Shown in pieces: positions 44,892 to 54,139 of a DNA stretch of 64,000 nucleotides. The notes beneath the pieces were generated by a model. The model saw only the letters and a program-made list of their open reading frames with translations. It had not been told where the DNA came from and ran no database searches. Origin of the DNA: an uncultured Alphaproteobacteria bacterium (lineage in GTDB: Bacteria; Pseudomonadota; Alphaproteobacteria; HIMB59). A program made the translations under genes and the position numbers. The DNA is taken from assembly GCA_902621205.1 (NCBI GenBank), contig CACNLH010000005.1:42872-106871 (forward strand), written 5' to 3'. The stretch's first letter is position 1. Each line of letters starts with the position of its first letter.

Positions 44892-45314
44892 TCAGACAAA
44901 TGATCCTATTGCACCAGCTATGGCAAGAATCAAGCCTAATCTAGACAAAGACCCAGAATTTTTAATATATTTTTGATTGGGGGATAGGCTTTTTCTAGCT
45001 GATACATATAAATGCATATTTATGAATATAGCTGTTATTAAAATTAAGCTAGCTCCAAATAATTTCATATGAAAAGCCCAACCTAAATTTAATGAGCCGT
45101 ATATTGCCAATAGCAAAATTATTCCAGTAACCCACATTGTGATGATAGCTAATAAAGATAAAAATGCTAAAACCTTAAAACCTTTAGCCAAATGAGGCTC
45201 AGGAATTTTACCTTCTTTTTTATATATAGATTGTATAACAGCACTACCAATACCTCCTCCTCCAGCAATAAACAAAGATATAAGATGAAGAAACTTACAA
45301 ATGTATATAATCAT
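44892..45314 (-). CDS. Four-span membrane protein (CopD/DUF2269-like)
   Basis: A 140-residue protein with four hydrophobic segments (about 5-22, 48-70, 78-100, 120-138). The start KFLHLISLFIAGGGGIG, with a histidine in the first helix and another in the third (WAFHMKLF), is reminiscent of CopD or DUF2269 haem or metal proteins. The resemblance is weak. It is upstream of the desaturase on the same strand after 41 bp, and divergent from the carnitine dehydrogenase gene. Confidence 0.65.
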   Translation of the reverse strand: MIIYICKFLHLISLFIAGGGGIGSAVIQSIYKKEGKIPEPHLAKGFKVLAFLSLLAIITMWVTGIILLLAIYGSLNLGWAFHMKLFGASLILITAIFINMHLYVSARKSLSPNQKYIKNSGSLSRLGLILAIAGAIGSFV

Positions 45315-45365
45315 ACAAAAAAAATATCATAATTATATATTTATGAGTTAATATATTTTTAAAAG

Positions 45366-46337
45366 TTGATTAAAAAAAAGATTGTCACGATAGTCGGTGC
45401 TGGCGTCATTGGCGCTGGATGGGCTGCTAGAATGCTAGCATGCGGTCTAATAGTTAATGCTTATGACCCAAGTGTTAAGGCAAGAAAGCAACTATTATCA
45501 AATACCAAAACAGCTTTAAAGAGCCTTCAAAGATTAGGTTTAAATAAAAATGCAAAACTTAGTAATTTGAAAATTTATTCTGATCTCAGAGAGTCTCTTC
45601 ATTCAACCACCTTTGTCCAAGAAAATGCTCCAGAAAATGAAAAATTAAAGAAGAAACTTCTTAAAGATATAGATAAATTATTGCCAAAAAATATAATCAT
45701 TGCGTCTAGTTCATCAGGACTTTTGCCTACAAGAATTCAATCTTTATGTAATTATCCAGAAAGAGTTTGTATAGGACATCCATTTAACCCTGTATATTTA
45801 CTACCTCTTGTCGAATTGGTATCAGGAAAGCAAACAAAGAAAAACACAATTACCGGAGCTAAGAAGTTTTACGAGGGAATAGGAATGAAGCCTTTGATTG
45901 TAAAAAAAGAAATTGAGGGTTATATATCTGATCGCTTACAGGAGGCTCTTTGGAGAGAGGCACTTCACATAATTAAAGATGGAATTGCTTCGACTCAAGA
46001 TGTTGACGATGCGATTGTTTATGGACCTGGATTACGATGGTCTTTTATGGGTGTTTGTCTAACTTTTCATCTTGCAGGAGGGCAAACTGGTATGAAGCAC
46101 ATGTTAGAGCAGTTTGGACCTGCTCTTAAATTACCTTGGACTAAATTAAAGGCACCAAAACTTGATGCAAAACTAAAAAAATTAATGATTTCAGGCACAA
46201 AAAAACAGGCAGGAAAATACACTATTAAAGATCTAGAGGTGCAAAGAGATATTTTTTTGATTGAAATCATGAAAACTTTGAATAAATATCAAAGAAATAA
46301 TTTTCCTAATTGGAATAAAACATTTAATAAATTTTAA
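45366..46337 (+). CDS. lcdH: L-carnitine dehydrogenase / 3-hydroxyacyl-CoA dehydrogenase-like
   Basis: NAD-dependent oxidation of L-carnitine to 3-dehydrocarnitine is the likely reaction. The Rossmann motif VGAGVIGAGWAARML is at about 8-22, SSSSGLLPT near 115, and GHPFNPVYLLPLVELV near 135; 323 residues is the size of carnitine dehydrogenase, shorter than FadB-type enzymes. The start is TTG at 45366. The next gene, 1 bp away, makes carnitine from gamma-butyrobetaine, which supports the substrate. Confidence 0.83.
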   Translation: MIKKKIVTIVGAGVIGAGWAARMLACGLIVNAYDPSVKARKQLLSNTKTALKSLQRLGLNKNAKLSNLKIYSDLRESLHSTTFVQENAPENEKLKKKLLKDIDKLLPKNIIIASSSSGLLPTRIQSLCNYPERVCIGHPFNPVYLLPLVELVSGKQTKKNTITGAKKFYEGIGMKPLIVKKEIEGYISDRLQEALWREALHIIKDGIASTQDVDDAIVYGPGLRWSFMGVCLTFHLAGGQTGMKHMLEQFGPALKLPWTKLKAPKLDAKLKKLMISGTKKQAGKYTIKDLEVQRDIFLIEIMKTLNKYQRNNFPNWNKTFNKF

Positions 46338-46338
46338 T

Positions 46339-47481
46339 ATGAGCGAAAATCTTTCAATTAAAACAATCGATAAAAATAACAAATCTATTTTGGTCGATTG
46401 GAGCGATGGTTTTAAAAGTAAATATAATTTCTTATGGTTGAGAGATAATTGTCCCTCTGAAGTGCATCCAACAGCTCGTGAACGAACTTTTAATTTGCTT
46501 GATGTATCTGAAGATATTCACCCTAAAAATTACTCTCTAAATAGTGAAGGTAATCTTGAGATTGAATGGAGTGAGGGAGGGCATAAAAGTGTTTATGAGA
46601 GAGATTGGTTGAGACATAATTGTTATTCTTTAAAACACAGTCGAGAGTACGTTTCACCATATAGGATTTGGGATAAATCCATGCAAGATACATTTACTGA
46701 TATTCAAATAGATTACAGCGAAATAATTAGTAGTGATGATGGTTTAAAAAAGTGGTTACAGCAACTACATTTTTTTGGTATTTCAATTGTTAAAAATGCT
46801 CCAACAGATGTAAATTCTGGTTTTGATATCCTGAAAAATATAAGTCACACTCGAGAAACTTTTTTTAAAACACCATTCGAGGTCATTGATATACCTAACC
46901 CTAATAATTCAGCTTATACTGCTGCAGGCCTAAGAAATCATATTGATTTACCATATTATGAGATAGCTCCAGGATATCAGTTTCTTCACTGCTTAATAAA
47001 TAATGCTACTGGGGGTGAGTCAGTTGCTGTAGATGGTTTTAAGGTAATTGATTATTTAAAAAATAATCACCCAAATGATTATGACGTACTACTTAATACG
47101 TCTGTAAAATTTGTAAATAGAGACTACACAACTAATACAATTAGAGTAATGCATAAACCTATAATAACTCTCGATCACAATAATGATTATAATGATATTA
47201 GGTTCAGCGTTGCTTACATGGGAGTTATGGACTGCCATCCTGATCAAATGGATCATTTTTACTCAGCATACAGAAAACTTTTAAGCTTACTTCATGACCA
47301 GAGGTTTGAAATTAACTTTCGTATGCAAGCCGGAGATATTTTTAGTTTTAATAATCGAAGAGTGTTACATGGTAGAAAAGAATATGATGCCAATTCTGGA
47401 GAAAGGCACCTTCAAGGTTATTATATGGACAGAGATGAAATATTGGGTCGCTTAAATTATATTGAAAATTTAAATCCTTAA
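46339..47481 (+). CDS. Gamma-butyrobetaine dioxygenase-like 2-oxoglutarate oxygenase
   Basis: Hydroxylates gamma-butyrobetaine to L-carnitine with Fe(II) and 2-oxoglutarate. An N-terminal DUF971-like domain (about 10-95, FLWLRDNCPS) precedes the TauD-like domain with the iron triad His201, Asp203 (HIDLPYYE) and His344 (RVLHGRKEY). The 380-residue two-domain layout is that of BBOX; trimethyllysine dioxygenase has the same layout, so substrate is inferred from the adjacent carnitine dehydrogenase gene. Followed by a 263-bp gap. Confidence 0.86.
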   Translation: MSENLSIKTIDKNNKSILVDWSDGFKSKYNFLWLRDNCPSEVHPTARERTFNLLDVSEDIHPKNYSLNSEGNLEIEWSEGGHKSVYERDWLRHNCYSLKHSREYVSPYRIWDKSMQDTFTDIQIDYSEIISSDDGLKKWLQQLHFFGISIVKNAPTDVNSGFDILKNISHTRETFFKTPFEVIDIPNPNNSAYTAAGLRNHIDLPYYEIAPGYQFLHCLINNATGGESVAVDGFKVIDYLKNNHPNDYDVLLNTSVKFVNRDYTTNTIRVMHKPIITLDHNNDYNDIRFSVAYMGVMDCHPDQMDHFYSAYRKLLSLLHDQRFEINFRMQAGDIFSFNNRRVLHGRKEYDANSGERHLQGYYMDRDEILGRLNYIENLNP

Positions 47482-47608
47482 ATTTAATAAAAATTAAAAT
47501 AAAAAATTCAAGAGTTGTTCAAAGATTAAAGCAATATAAATAATACAATTTAATAGGATTAGTTTTGTTAAAAGGTAAAAGATGCAATAGATAATGAGAA
47601 AATTTTGT

Positions 47609-47631
47609 TAAGTAATGTCTTAAATTACTTA
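47609..47631. repeat. 8-bp hairpin, possible terminator
   Basis: TAAGTAAT (47609-47616) and ATTACTTA (47624-47631) are a perfect inverted repeat around a 7-base loop. It lies in the 263-bp gap between the dioxygenase gene and a reverse-strand secreted-protein gene, so it could end either transcript. No long T run follows on either strand and the stem is A/T-rich, so termination is only suggested. Confidence 0.45.
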
Positions 47632-47661
47632 CTTTGGTGGCTTCATCTTTTTAACCTCCAT
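47629..47661 (-). CDS. Candidate ten-codon micro-gene in the 3' region of the secreted-protein gene
   Basis: On the reverse strand, a strong GGAGG (47659-47655) lies 8 bp before an ATG at 47646 that would encode MKPPK; an in-frame ATG at 47661 gives MEVKKMKPPK. The TAA is the end of the hairpin arm. Strong Shine-Dalgarno sites are rare in this AT-rich DNA, which is why it is noted. It may be a chance frame or a leader peptide, and only conservation could tell. Confidence 0.2.
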   Translation of the reverse strand: MEVKKMKPPK

Positions 47662-47744
47662 CCTTAAACCTATCCTCTAGGTGATTCTATTTTATCAAAT
47701 TAATTGGATTTTGTATTTTTTAATTTGTGAATATTATGAAAACT

Positions 47745-48323
47745 TTATTTTACACAATGTTCATTGTCCCAAAATTTATTAACCTTTGGCATTATTAATG
47801 GCAGTTTAGCAATAACAGTAGGTCCAAATTTTTCTATATCTCCAGTTGCAAGAACGTAATTACCCATATTAATTTCATTGAAAACTTTAATGTAGTATGA
47901 ACCTGGTTCGTAAGTTGCTGTACTTTTAAAATCTTCACCTATTTGTGGTCCTATCCAATACCATTTTTTACCATAAGGCTCATACCATTCCCACCACTCA
48001 AAATTTTGACCATCAACTTCCTCGATGACACTTAACTCAAGGTCTTTACCTTCTAAAATACTAAATGAGAACTTTCTAAATGTATTACAATCATCAATTT
48101 TTGGAACAGTAATACCAACATAAAAATTAAATTTCTGATCAGAATTTATTAAGTAATAATGTGGATCACCATTTAATTTAGAGTATATTGCTTTTGATAT
48201 TTCTGGTTTTTCTATTAGATATGCCTCATTAGATTTATTTGGGTTTGAGTCATTTATTACAGGTTGATGAGCATAGGATAATGAACAAAAGGTAATTAAA
48301 ATAAAAACATTAAAAAACTTCAT
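47745..48323 (-). CDS. Secreted protein of unknown function with aromatic-rich segment
   Basis: A 192-residue protein with a clear signal peptide (cleavage after SYA, residue 18). The mature part has a beta-rich look and a striking aromatic cluster, EWWEWYEPYGKKWYW at 109-123, followed by SYYIKVFNE, reminiscent of a carbohydrate-binding or lectin-like sheet. Two cysteines (about 79 and 190) could pair. I do not recognise the family. It stands alone on this strand between forward genes. Confidence 0.75.
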   Translation of the reverse strand: MKFFNVFILITFCSLSYAHQPVINDSNPNKSNEAYLIEKPEISKAIYSKLNGDPHYYLINSDQKFNFYVGITVPKIDDCNTFRKFSFSILEGKDLELSVIEEVDGQNFEWWEWYEPYGKKWYWIGPQIGEDFKSTATYEPGSYYIKVFNEINMGNYVLATGDIEKFGPTVIAKLPLIMPKVNKFWDNEHCVK

Positions 48324-48405
48324 AATTTAATTTACACTATTATTTTATATGAGGCGAATATGATCTATGAAAAACAATTAATTTTGTTATAAATCAAACT
48401 TTATC

Positions 48406-49068
48406 ATGAATTTTGAACAAGCAAGAACAAATATGGTTCTTAATCAACTAAGAGCTAATCGTATAAAAAACTCATCTTTAATTGAAAAAATTGAATTATT
48501 TCCAAGAGAAAACTTGTATCCAAAATCTTATAAACATTTGGCTTACTCTGATAAGATTATATTTTTAGATGATGGTCGCTTTATTCTACCTCCTTTAACA
48601 TCATTTCATTTATTACAAGCTTTGGGTGAGATTGATGATGAGTGTATTTTAGAAATTGGTTCTGGATTTGGTACATCAACATCTATTATAAATAAATTTT
48701 CCTCTAATATTGACTGTATAGAGTCTTCTATGCAAATGACTGAAGTTTTCAAAAATAGTATGAAAGACGGTTTGTTCAATGCCTCTTTATTAGATTTAAC
48801 GATAGAGGAATTTTTCAATAACAAAAAGCCAAATATTAAAAAATACCAAAAGATTATTATTAATGGTTCACTTGATGAAGAGCCCATAAATATAATTAAA
48901 AATGCATCTGATAATGCAGAAATAGTTTGTATAATTGATAACCAAGATTTTAAACATAAGATTGTTAAATATATAAAAGTAGGAGGCAAATCGAATAAGT
49001 TTGTTATAGATGAAGCCTCTTCTTCTTATATTTATAAATATGTTCAATCCGAACCATTTGTTTTTTAG
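48406..49068 (+). CDS. Protein-L-isoaspartate O-methyltransferase-like protein
   Basis: PCMT methylates isoaspartyl residues to start their repair. The front ARTNMVLNQLRANRI and FPRENLYP, then LPPLTSFHLLQAL, match alphaproteobacterial PCMT-like proteins, and motif I is LEIGSGFGTSTS. The standard PCMT segment (SxPxxVA.M) is replaced by PPLTSFHLL, so it may be a diverged member with another target. In Alphaproteobacteria this gene often precedes tolC; here it lies 3 bp before valS. Confidence 0.8.
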   Translation: MNFEQARTNMVLNQLRANRIKNSSLIEKIELFPRENLYPKSYKHLAYSDKIIFLDDGRFILPPLTSFHLLQALGEIDDECILEIGSGFGTSTSIINKFSSNIDCIESSMQMTEVFKNSMKDGLFNASLLDLTIEEFFNNKKPNIKKYQKIIINGSLDEEPINIIKNASDNAEIVCIIDNQDFKHKIVKYIKVGGKSNKFVIDEASSSYIYKYVQSEPFVF

Positions 49069-49071
49069 CAA

Positions 49072-51669
49072 ATGGATGAATTTCAAAATAAAAAAGAATA
49101 TGAAAATGAAATTTATCAGCTTTGGTTAGACAAAGAATGTTTTAAACCTAAATACAATTTTGATAAAAACTTTTCTATTTGTATACCTCCCCCAAATGTA
49201 ACAGGGTCGTTGCATATGGGACATGCACTTAATAACACTATTCAGGATATTTTAACAAGATATCACCGAATGAATGGATTTAATACTCTTTGGCAACCTG
49301 GAACAGACCATGCAGGTATAGCTACACAAATGGTTGTCGAAAGAAACTTAGCTGAGAAAAATATTTATCGTAAAGATCTCACAAGAGAAGAATTCATTGA
49401 AAAAATATGGGAGTGGAAAGAATATTCGGGTTCCACAATCATAAATCAATTAAAAAGGCTTGGTAGTTCATGTGATTGGTCAAGGGAAAGATTTACGATG
49501 GATGACGGATTGTCATCTGCAGTTAGAAAGGTTTTTGTTAAATTATATACAGAGGGGTTGATATATAAAGATCAAGCTCTTGTTAATTGGGATACCAAAT
49601 TTAAAACAGCTATTTCTGATTTAGAAGTTGTTCCTACGGATGTAAGCACGCAAATTTACTATATAAAATATCCAAGCTCTAATTCTGAGAGTATAACTGT
49701 TGCAACAGTTAGGCCAGAAACAATTTTTGGTGATGTTGCTATAGCAGTTAACCCCAATGACAGTAGATATACTTCATTAAAAAAAGAAACTTTTACTATT
49801 CCTTTAACATCAAGATCTATTCCACTTATATTTGATGAATATTCAGATCCGGAAATGGGAAGTGGTGCAGTTAAAATTACCCCAGCACACGATTTTAACG
49901 ATTTTGAAATCGGTAAAAGGCACAACTTAGAACTATTAAATATTCTAAACGAGGACGGATCATTGAACGAAAATTGTCCAAAAGAATTTCAGGGTTTAGA
50001 TCGATTTGAGGTAAGAAAAAAAGTTGTTCAATTGCTAAAAGAAAAAGGTTTTTTAGAAAAAATTGAAGATTATAAAACTACAATACCATATGGTGATCGC
50101 TCGAACACTGTTGTCGAACCTTTTTTAACTCATCAGTGGTTTTGTAATGCTGAAGAATTAGCAAAACAGGCAATGAAAGTTGTAAAAGATGGTGATACAA
50201 AATTTTTTCCCTCAAATTGGGAGAAAACATACTTTCAATGGATGGAAAATATAAGACCATGGTGTATCTCTCGACAAATATGGTGGGGACATCAAATTCC
50301 AGTTTGGTATGGTCCTGATGGAAAAGAATTTTGTGCAGAAACTGAAGAAGAAGCGAAAAATTTAGCTGTAGACTTTTATAAAGCGGATAAAATAATTTTA
50401 AAAAGAGATCAAGATGTCTTAGACACCTGGTTCTCCTCAGCTCTTTGGCCTTTCTCTACATTGGGATGGCCCAACAAAGAACAAACTTTAGATACATTTT
50501 ACCCTAATTCTGTACTAGTTACGGGTTTTGATATCATCTTTTTCTGGGTTGCCCGCATGATGATGATGGGTAATAAATTTATGTCAGAAACACCTTTTAA
50601 AACTGTTTATGTTCATGCTCTCGTTCGTGATGAAAAAGGTCAAAAAATGTCAAAATCAAAAGGTAATGTCATAGATCCTTTAGAAATAATCGACAAGTAT
50701 GGTGCAGATACACTTCGCTTTACTCTAACATCATTAAATACACCTGGAAGGGATGTAAGGTTAAGTGAGCAACGCATAGCAGGCTATAGAAACTTCGTTA
50801 CTAAAATCATCAATGCCTATAAGTTTGCAGAATTTAAAGGAATTTATCCATTTACAGATAATGGCAAAGTTAACCCTAACCATATTTTTAATATTTGGAT
50901 TATAAATGAGTTTCAAGAGTTATATAAAAAAGTTCAAGAAAATTATGAGAAGTACTATTTTCATGAAGTAGCTAATCAACTATATCATTTTACATGGCAT
51001 ACTTTTTGTGACTGGTATATTGAACTTTCTAAAAATCTTTTAGACGACAATCAATTTAGAGATGAAACCAAACAAACTTTTCATTTAGTATTTAATTCTT
51101 TATTACAACTTTTACATCCAGTGATTCCTTTTATCACTGAAAAATTGTGGGGTAAAAATAATAAAGATATCTTGATGAGTCATCAGTGGGACTATGTTGA
51201 TCTAAAAACAGAGAGTGAACATGTATCTAAAACAAAATTATTTATTGATTTTATAGAGGAATACAGGTCAATAGAAAAACTTTTTGAAATCAAAAAAGAA
51301 GATACTGTAGAAATTTTTTCTAAAAACCAATTAATTCAAACAATTTTAGAAGATAATAAAAAAACATTTGAATTTTTAACAAGAAAAAAACTTTCATCAT
51401 CCCATAAAGACAATAGTGTTACTTTACCTTTTAAAGAGTTTGATTTTGAAATTTCCACTAGCCAAATTGATAAATCTAAAATCAAAGAAAAACTTCAAGA
51501 AAATAAAAGCTCTTTGGAAAAAGAAAAAAATACGATTGATAAAAATTTATCAAATGAAAATTTTGTATCAAAAGCTCCAAAAGATCTCATTGATCAAAAT
51601 AAAGAGAGACAAAGTTCAATTAATATGGAATTGTCTAAAATTGATAGTATATTAATTAATATTCAATAA
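49072..51669 (+). CDS. valS: Valyl-tRNA synthetase
   Basis: Class I synthetase with editing. HIGH-type motif in PPPNVTGSLHMGHALNN (about 37-53), the CP1 editing domain (VATVRPETIFGDVA), WCISRQIWWGHQIPVWY, and KMSKSKGNVIDP near 526. A C-terminal coiled-coil tRNA-binding arm (about 800-865, repeated Lys/Glu/Asn) closes 865 residues. Its TAATG overlap with ilvD couples an isoleucine/valine biosynthesis gene to valine charging, a neat functional pairing. Confidence 0.97.
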   Translation: MDEFQNKKEYENEIYQLWLDKECFKPKYNFDKNFSICIPPPNVTGSLHMGHALNNTIQDILTRYHRMNGFNTLWQPGTDHAGIATQMVVERNLAEKNIYRKDLTREEFIEKIWEWKEYSGSTIINQLKRLGSSCDWSRERFTMDDGLSSAVRKVFVKLYTEGLIYKDQALVNWDTKFKTAISDLEVVPTDVSTQIYYIKYPSSNSESITVATVRPETIFGDVAIAVNPNDSRYTSLKKETFTIPLTSRSIPLIFDEYSDPEMGSGAVKITPAHDFNDFEIGKRHNLELLNILNEDGSLNENCPKEFQGLDRFEVRKKVVQLLKEKGFLEKIEDYKTTIPYGDRSNTVVEPFLTHQWFCNAEELAKQAMKVVKDGDTKFFPSNWEKTYFQWMENIRPWCISRQIWWGHQIPVWYGPDGKEFCAETEEEAKNLAVDFYKADKIILKRDQDVLDTWFSSALWPFSTLGWPNKEQTLDTFYPNSVLVTGFDIIFFWVARMMMMGNKFMSETPFKTVYVHALVRDEKGQKMSKSKGNVIDPLEIIDKYGADTLRFTLTSLNTPGRDVRLSEQRIAGYRNFVTKIINAYKFAEFKGIYPFTDNGKVNPNHIFNIWIINEFQELYKKVQENYEKYYFHEVANQLYHFTWHTFCDWYIELSKNLLDDNQFRDETKQTFHLVFNSLLQLLHPVIPFITEKLWGKNNKDILMSHQWDYVDLKTESEHVSKTKLFIDFIEEYRSIEKLFEIKKEDTVEIFSKNQLIQTILEDNKKTFEFLTRKKLSSSHKDNSVTLPFKEFDFEISTSQIDKSKIKEKLQENKSSLEKEKNTIDKNLSNENFVSKAPKDLIDQNKERQSSINMELSKIDSILINIQ

Positions 51670-53381
51670 TGGTTGATAAAAGCAAATTACCAAGTAGACA
51701 TGTTTCTGTAGGTCCTAAAAGTGCACCACATAGAGCTTTTTATTATGCTATGGGCATTACCGAAGAACAGATTAAACAACCTTTTGTCGGTGTAGTAACC
51801 ACATGGAATGAGTCTGCCCCTTGCAATATTTCACTTTCTCGCCAAGCTCAATCAGCCAAAAAAGGTGTGTGGGATGCAAAAGGTACACCAAGAGAATTTA
51901 CCACCATTACTGTTACAGATGGTATTGCTATGGGTCATGAGGGAATGAAATCTTCTTTAACTAGTAGGGAGATTATAGCTGACTCAACTGAACTTTCTGT
52001 AAGAGGGCACTGTTATGATGCCTTAGTTGGTTTAGCTGGGTGTGATAAATCTTTGCCAGGTTTAATGATGGCAATGCTAAGACTTAATGTGCCATCTGTA
52101 TTTATGTACGGTGGATCTATATTACCAGGTGTTTATAAGGATAAGGACGTAACAATAGTAGATGTTTTTGAAGCTGTTGGAAAACATTCAACAGGAAAGA
52201 TTTCAGACCAAGAACTCCATGACATTGAGTGCGTTGCCTGTCCATCTGCTGGATCCTGTGGCGGACAGTTTACTGCAAATACCATGGCATGCGTTTCAGA
52301 GACTATTGGTTTAGCCCTTCCAGGTTCTGCTATGACACCAGCTCCTTATGAAAGTAGAGATAAATATGCTTATGAAAGTGGAAAAGTAGTTATGGAATTA
52401 ATTGAAAAAAACTTAAGACCTAGGGATATTGTTACAAAACAATCACTAATAAATGCGGCTGTGGTTGTTTCAGCATCAGGTGGATCAACCAACGCGGGTT
52501 TACATCTACCTGCTATGGCTCATGAAGCTGGTATTGAATTTACTTTGGAAGATGTCTGTAATATTTTCCAATCAACACCTTATATAGGTAATTTAGCCCC
52601 TGGGGGGAAATATGTAGCTAAAGATTTATATGAAGTTGGTGGCGTTCCTGTTCTAATTAAAGCACTCATTGATGGCGGGTTGATTGACGGATCATGCATG
52701 ACTGTTACTGGAAAAACGTTAGCTGAAAATGTAAAAGATGTGGAGTTACCAAAAAATCAAGATGTTGTTTATCCTGTCAGTAGCCCAATAACTAAAACAG
52801 GTGGCGTGGTAGGTTTGAAAGGCTCACTGGCTCCAGATGGTGCAATCGTAAAAATAGCTGGACTTAAAAAATTACAGTTCAAAGGAAAGGCAATTTGCTT
52901 TGATAGAGAAGAACATGCTCTAGACGCTGTCTTAAATGGTAAAATTAAACCTGGTCATGTTGTTGTTATAAGATACGAGGGTCCAAAAGGAGGTCCAGGT
53001 ATGAGAGAAATGCTATCTACCACTAGTGCCCTTTACGGACAAGATCTTGGCGAAGAGGTAGCTTTAATTACTGACGGAAGGTTCTCTGGAGGTACACGAG
53101 GTTTTTGTATTGGCCACGTAGGTCCGGAGGCTTATGATTGCGGACCTATAGCGTTAGTTGAAGATGGTGATGAAATAGAAATTGATGCAGAGAAAAATTT
53201 ACTAAATTTGAATGTAGACGAAAAAACGTTATCCGATAGAAAAACTAAATGGGTTAATAAAGAACCAGAGTTTATGTCAGGTACTCTATGGAAATACATG
53301 AAAACTGTTGGACCTGCAAACCTTGGGGCAGTTACACACCCTGGTGGAAAATTAGAAAAAAAGACTTATTCAGATATTTAA
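51669..53381 (+). CDS. ilvD: Dihydroxy-acid dehydratase
   Basis: Fe-S dehydratase in valine, isoleucine and CoA-precursor synthesis. Cluster cysteines are Cys52 (APCNISLS), Cys125 (AGCDKSLPG) and Cys197 (CPSAGSCGGQFTANTM). DGRFSGGTRGFCIGHVGPEA near 480 is the C-terminal signature. 570 residues is the usual length of the larger IlvD type. Coupled to valS by a shared base, and converging on xthA with a 12-bp overlap. Confidence 0.97.
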   Translation: MVDKSKLPSRHVSVGPKSAPHRAFYYAMGITEEQIKQPFVGVVTTWNESAPCNISLSRQAQSAKKGVWDAKGTPREFTTITVTDGIAMGHEGMKSSLTSREIIADSTELSVRGHCYDALVGLAGCDKSLPGLMMAMLRLNVPSVFMYGGSILPGVYKDKDVTIVDVFEAVGKHSTGKISDQELHDIECVACPSAGSCGGQFTANTMACVSETIGLALPGSAMTPAPYESRDKYAYESGKVVMELIEKNLRPRDIVTKQSLINAAVVVSASGGSTNAGLHLPAMAHEAGIEFTLEDVCNIFQSTPYIGNLAPGGKYVAKDLYEVGGVPVLIKALIDGGLIDGSCMTVTGKTLAENVKDVELPKNQDVVYPVSSPITKTGGVVGLKGSLAPDGAIVKIAGLKKLQFKGKAICFDREEHALDAVLNGKIKPGHVVVIRYEGPKGGPGMREMLSTTSALYGQDLGEEVALITDGRFSGGTRGFCIGHVGPEAYDCGPIALVEDGDEIEIDAEKNLLNLNVDEKTLSDRKTKWVNKEPEFMSGTLWKYMKTVGPANLGAVTHPGGKLEKKTYSDI

Positions 53382-54137
53382 ATCTATAAGAATAGGGCAA
53401 TGATCAGAGGGTCTATCCATATCGCGATATTCTTTTAATACTTTTAGTTTCATTATTTTACTTTTCAAAAATGGTGATAAAAGAAAGAAGTCTATTCTTA
53501 TTCCTTCCTCTTTTCCAAATTTGTAAGTTTTATAATCAAAAAAAGTATAACTTTGTTTTTTTGGAGTAGTCTTGAACACATCAATTAGATCTAGATTTAT
53601 TAATTTATAAAATTCTTTTCTAGATTGAGGTTGTGCTAGAGCATCATTTTTATATTTTTTAATATCATGAGCATCTTCATCATCTGGAATAACATTAAAA
53701 TCTCCCATTAATAAAACTTCATATTTTTTTTTTAGTATTTCTATTTCTCTATAAAGTAATTTCATCCATTCAAGCTTATTTGTAAATTTGTCTGTATCTA
53801 TAGGATTTCCATTAGGAAAATAACAATTGAGGATTGCTAAATTTTTATCTTTTATAATAACTGTATTGTTTCTTGCTTGTGTTATATTTAACTTCTTTAA
53901 AGGGTTTTCACTTAATACAATCTCTTTTTTACAAGAAACACTGACCCCATTATAGCTTTTTTGAGTTTCAGCAACTGTTTTCAATGAAAATTGATTAAAA
54001 AAATTTTCTACGTATTCTTTATCTAATATCTTCAGTTCTTGTAAGCAAATTATATCTGGAGCTTCTGATTTTACTATTTTTTCTAAAAGTGGTTCTCGCG
54101 CTCTTAAAGAATTTACATTCCAACTAATAATCTTCAC
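53370..54137 (-). CDS. xthA: Exodeoxyribonuclease III (AP endonuclease)
   Basis: Cuts DNA at abasic sites and trims 3' ends in base-excision repair. Family motifs are WNVNSLRAR at the N-terminus, ICLQELK (metal Glu), YNGVSV, NCYFPNG, LLMGDFNVIPDD and the closing SDHCPILIDL with the catalytic His. 255 residues. It follows the A-type Fe-S carrier gene by 2 bp on the same strand, so the two are probably cotranscribed. Confidence 0.95.
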   Translation of the reverse strand: MKIISWNVNSLRAREPLLEKIVKSEAPDIICLQELKILDKEYVENFFNQFSLKTVAETQKSYNGVSVSCKKEIVLSENPLKKLNITQARNNTVIIKDKNLAILNCYFPNGNPIDTDKFTNKLEWMKLLYREIEILKKKYEVLLMGDFNVIPDDEDAHDIKKYKNDALAQPQSRKEFYKLINLDLIDVFKTTPKKQSYTFFDYKTYKFGKEEGIRIDFFLLSPFLKSKIMKLKVLKEYRDMDRPSDHCPILIDLNI

Positions 54138-54139
54138 AA

